A DNA stretch of 9,302 nt from Planctomycetaceae bacterium. GTDB lineage: Bacteria; Planctomycetota; Planctomycetia; Pirellulales; Pirellulaceae. Made by a program: the position numbers and the translations under genes. Positions 7,017 through 9,302 of this stretch are shown one piece after another. Position 1 is the first letter of the stretch. Every line of letters begins with the position of its first letter. The stretch lies in the NCBI GenBank assembly GCA_002702965.1, contig PADE01000203.1, positions 22,442 through 31,743 of the forward strand, read 5' to 3'. The notes under the pieces are model-generated. The model saw only the letters and a program-made list of their open reading frames with translations, was not told the origin of the DNA and made no database searches.

Positions 7017-7182
7017 CAACCACACAATCGCATCCTGCCAGATCGGGGAGACTCGTCTGGTCACTCGAGACCCAAACTGCGATCGATTCGGTGCGCGCAG
7101 CAATTGCCGAACCAACCTGCACAGGTCGACCTGGCCAGCACAACGGATTGTCACTGGCCGGGTAGGAATCGGCCGGCGGGCG

Positions 7183-7944
7183 TTAGAGTTCCCGCAGTTG
7201 TTCCAGACCGGCTTTCAAACCCGCGATTCCGTGGTGCACCAGTGTCCCCACGTTGATGAAGCGATAACCCTGTTCCCAAGACCGGCGGGCTTCTTCCAAC
7301 GTATTGAAAGTGATACCCGCTGATTTACCATGCGCCTCGACGCGGGCTGGAAAATCAGCCAGGAATTGCTGCACCTTCGGGGTTTCGGGGTGCCCGATGA
7401 CACCCATCGTGGCAGCCAGGTCAGCCGGACCCGCGAATACAATGTCGACACCCTCCACGGCGGCAATCGCATCGAGATTCTCGATGCCCGCAGCGGTCTC
7501 AATCTGGACAATCACACAGGTTTCCTGGTTGGCCACGGGCAGGTAGTCTTGCCAATCCACATTCATGAACGTCGTCCACAGCGGCGACACACCGCGCGAT
7601 CCGGCAGGCGGATACTTGGCAAATTCCACTGCCAGGCGGGCCTCTTCCGCCGTATTGATCTGCGGCACCATGACGGTGTCGGCGCCGATGTCGAGCGCTT
7701 TCTTGATCCAATTCGGGTCAAGACCCGGAACGCGAATCATGGAACTACAACCCGCCTGACGGCAAAGAATCGGAATCCAGCGGACTTCATGGGTCCCGTA
7801 CGGCCGATGTTCCAGGTCAATCCAGAGGAAATCAACATCACAGTCGATGGTCAACTTGGCAACGATGTCCGAGGCGTCCGGGACACTAGCGCCCCAAACC
7901 GCACGGCCGTCACCAAGACGGTGTTTGACACGATTCTCGAACAT
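7183..7944 (-). CDS. HpcH/HpaI-family class II aldolase (2-keto-3-deoxy-sugar-acid type)
   Basis: Predicted metal-dependent pyruvate aldolase that reversibly splits 2-keto-3-deoxy acids such as 2-dehydro-3-deoxyglucarate or 4-hydroxy-2-oxoheptanedioate; the substrate cannot be decided here. The 253-residue product has the usual family length. Visible motifs are WIDLEHRPYGTHEV with catalytic His46, RVPG with Arg71, DIGADTVMVPQINTAEEA, PPAGSRGVSP, QIETAAGIENLD with metal ligand Glu149, and FAGPADLAATMG with metal ligand Asp175. ATG 7944 is chosen because GGGAG lies 5 bp upstream and family members begin near this point; an ATG at 7989 would add 15 residues without family-like sequence. It follows the epimerase by 91 bp in the same direction, so they may share a transcript. 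Nothing nearby completes a uronate-degradation pathway, so its link to the epimerase is only positional. Confidence 0.93.
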   Translation of the reverse strand: MFENRVKHRLGDGRAVWGASVPDASDIVAKLTIDCDVDFLWIDLEHRPYGTHEVRWIPILCRQAGCSSMIRVPGLDPNWIKKALDIGADTVMVPQINTAEEARLAVEFAKYPPAGSRGVSPLWTTFMNVDWQDYLPVANQETCVIVQIETAAGIENLDAIAAVEGVDIVFAGPADLAATMGVIGHPETPKVQQFLADFPARVEAHGKSAGITFNTLEEARRSWEQGYRFINVGTLVHHGIAGLKAGLEQLREL

Positions 7945-8035
7945 TCCGGCTCCCACAAAACGGATCAAAGTCGGCTCATTATGTCGCAACTTGCAGGCCA
8001 GCGACAGGACGGAGGGGTCCCAGGTCTGCCCGGCG

Positions 8036-9010
8036 CTAATCCACGTGCGGCTGTGCGCGGTAGTACTGAATCACACTCGACAGAATGTCGGCTAACGTCA
8101 TCACCGGTCGATATCCCGTCAAACGAGAGATCTTCTCCAGGTCGGGAGTGCGACGCGGCATGTCCTCAAAGCCCTCTGCGTAGGCCTCGTCGTACGGGAT
8201 GTGGACGATCTTCGAGTTACTACCGGTCATCTCACGAACTTGCTCGGCCAGAGCTTGGATGGTGACTTCTTCGTCAGAACCGATGTTAAACACATCGCCA
8301 AGCGCTTCGGTTTTCTCGACCAAACGAATCATCGCGTCGACGACATCCCCAACGTATCCAAAACAACGCGATTGACTGCCATCGCCGAAAATCGTGATCG
8401 GTTCATCGTGTAGCGCCTGCTGAACAAAACGCGGAATCACCATCCCGTAACGTCCGGTCTGACGTGGTCCTACGGTATTGAACAAACGGACCACAATGGC
8501 CGGGAGCCCGCGTTCCCGATGATAGGCAATCGCCAGAAATTCATCGAGCAACTTGCTACAGGCGTAACTCCAGCGTCCCTTCTTGCTATTCCCTAAGACC
8601 AAGTTGCCGTCTTCCTGAAAGGGAACAGCGGAGCTGAGTCCATAGACTTCCGACGTGGACGTCAGCAGAACGGTCTTCCCTTTCTCGGCTGCCTGCGCGA
8701 GCAGGACCTCGGTTCCCTGCACGTTGGTCTCGATCGTCCTCACCGGGTTTTCAACGACCAGTCGCACACCCACGGCAGCCGCGAGATGGAATACGACGTC
8801 GCATTGATTGACCAATTCGGCGACGATCGATCGGTTCTGGACAGAGTCGATGGTGTAATCAAAACGCGGATGACCCTCCAGGTGATTGATGTTGTCGAGA
8901 CTCCCCGTGGATAGGTCATCGAGCAGCTTCACCTGATCCCCGCGCTCGATGCAGGCATCGGCCAGGTGTGATCCGATAAATCCAGCACCACCGGTGATAA
9001 GAACGTTCAT
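8036..9010 (-). CDS. NAD-dependent sugar-nucleotide epimerase/dehydratase (extended SDR)
   Basis: Cytoplasmic enzyme that would alter a nucleotide-activated sugar, feeding surface polysaccharide or glycoconjugate synthesis. The 324-residue product is an extended short-chain dehydrogenase. It has the Rossmann motif GGAGFIGSH (Gly7, Gly10, Gly13), an acidic Asp31/Asp32 pair suited to NAD, FHLAAAVGV, the LTSTSEVYG segment with Ser118-Ser120, and YACSK, which gives catalytic Tyr149 and Lys153. RLFNTVGPRQTGRYGMVIPRF and GDGSQSRCFGYVGDV resemble the UDP-glucuronate decarboxylase and UDP-glucose/GlcNAc 4-epimerase branch. ATG 9010 is chosen because the Rossmann motif starts at once and AAGG lies 8 bp upstream; the frame stays open to ATG 9154 but the added 48 residues are not family-like. 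Superfamily is certain; the precise reaction (4-epimerase, decarboxylase or dehydratase) is not. Confidence 0.93.
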   Translation of the reverse strand: MNVLITGGAGFIGSHLADACIERGDQVKLLDDLSTGSLDNINHLEGHPRFDYTIDSVQNRSIVAELVNQCDVVFHLAAAVGVRLVVENPVRTIETNVQGTEVLLAQAAEKGKTVLLTSTSEVYGLSSAVPFQEDGNLVLGNSKKGRWSYACSKLLDEFLAIAYHRERGLPAIVVRLFNTVGPRQTGRYGMVIPRFVQQALHDEPITIFGDGSQSRCFGYVGDVVDAMIRLVEKTEALGDVFNIGSDEEVTIQALAEQVREMTGSNSKIVHIPYDEAYAEGFEDMPRRTPDLEKISRLTGYRPVMTLADILSSVIQYYRAQPHVD

Positions 9011-9302
9011 GTGAAGAGCCTTGGAGAATGCACCCTTTTGTCGGGGCTGTCGGTCTGTTTGGTCTGTCACCGGAAACGGTTGCAGGAAAATACACACGGC
9101 CGAGTCGATAGAACGGTCTACCAAGCCGCCAACGGAGAACCCTCTCGGTTTCAATCATACGTGGCGATCCTCGTACCGCCAACGCATACGAGGGACCGGA
9201 CCACGCGTTGCGAAGGTCCGCCGAATCACCGCCTTGCGCTTGATTGAGGCGAGGCCGACTGTCGCGTTACAATCGGGATGGTCATGATCCAGAACATTTC
9301 CT
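9011..9302. other. Noncoding stretch upstream of the epimerase with two small inverted repeats
   Basis: No convincing gene is seen here on either strand. Two neighbouring 6-bp inverted repeats are present: CCTCGT with ACGAGG (9169-9174 and 9188-9193, 13-base loop) and CGGACC with GGTCCG (9197-9202 and 9215-9220, 12-base loop). Neither is followed by a T-run. The stretch should contain the start of the transcript for the epimerase, but I could not pick out a good minus-strand promoter. Confidence 0.4.
9244..9273 (+). promoter_or_regulatory. Possible plus-strand promoter at the right edge
   Basis: On the plus strand TTGAGG (9244-9249) and TACAAT (9268-9273) are spaced by 18 bp, matching four and five consensus bases. 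It would drive a divergent gene starting at or past the window edge; ATG codons at 9278 and 9284 are so close that a leaderless start or a later start would be needed. Without the sequence beyond the edge this stays tentative. Confidence 0.25.

Noticed and set aside
7080..7150. Considered a small structured RNA such as SRP RNA because of GGCCAGGTCGACCTG and nearby pairing.
   Set aside because: The conserved SRP core (GGAAGGAAGCAGCC type) is absent and the pairing is short.
6923..7154. Minus-strand open frames upstream of yraN, including an in-frame extension of yraN to 7033.
   Set aside because: The peptides are arginine-rich without family-like sequence, several frames are open at once, and a strong GGAGGA sits just before GTG 6922.
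7140..7182. GGCCG...CGGCC inverted repeat just after the aldolase stop, considered as a terminator.
   Set aside because: The stem is only about 5 bp with a 9-base loop and no T-run follows on the minus strand.
7978..7983. CATAAT on the minus strand 33 bp before the aldolase start, considered as a -10 box.
   Set aside because: No acceptable -35 element lies 15 to 19 bp upstream, and the aldolase may simply share the epimerase transcript.
7330..8265. A 311-codon open frame on the plus strand.
   Set aside because: It runs antisense across the aldolase and the end of the epimerase, both of which have clear family motifs; its own peptide has no recognisable domain and is a composition effect.

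Overview
The window looks like bacterial chromosome from a planctomycete-type organism. This is inferred from the mix of gene families (secreted sialidase, multiheme CxxCH cytochrome, GHL10-like secreted protein, HpaI aldolase, sugar-nucleotide epimerase) and the moderately GC-rich composition; no marker gene fixes the taxon. All seven genes I can support lie on the minus strand, so the text below follows transcription from high to low coordinates.

Region by region: 9302-9011 is a noncoding stretch with two small inverted repeats and a possible outward (+) promoter at its far end. Next comes an NAD-dependent sugar-nucleotide epimerase/dehydratase (9010-8036), then an HpcH/HpaI-type aldolase (7944-7183), a 260-bp leader rich in inverted repeats, a YraN/UPF0102 nuclease-fold protein (6922-6506), an AT-rich promoter gap, and a ComM/YifB AAA+ ATPase (6395-4860). 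After comM is a two-gene unit of exported proteins: a GHL10-like TIM-barrel protein (4662-3094) and a GH33-type exo-sialidase (3043-1823). Last is a membrane-anchored multiheme c-type cytochrome with eight CxxCH motifs (from 1595), cut by the left edge of the window.

The most notable structure is a direct repeat of about 217 bp, roughly 92% identical by eye. It consists of the last 27 or so codons of comM plus the noncoding DNA behind it. One copy (4726-4942) is the real comM 3' end. The other (1604-1819) sits between the sialidase stop codon and the cytochrome start codon, where the comM fragment carries a 1-bp frameshift. The two repeats tightly bracket the GHL10-like and sialidase genes, so those genes look like a cassette of about 2.9 kb placed between comM and the cytochrome gene. 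Each copy also carries the same promoter-like pair (TTGATC, 17 bp, TATTCT) pointing at the gene that follows, so the duplication may have given the sialidase pair and the cytochrome gene the same promoter.

Functionally, the sialidase pair would act outside the cytoplasm on glycans, the cytochrome in extracytoplasmic electron transfer, the epimerase in making sugar nucleotides for surface polysaccharide, and ComM/YraN in DNA metabolism. I see no tRNA, rRNA, CRISPR array, transposase or integrase.
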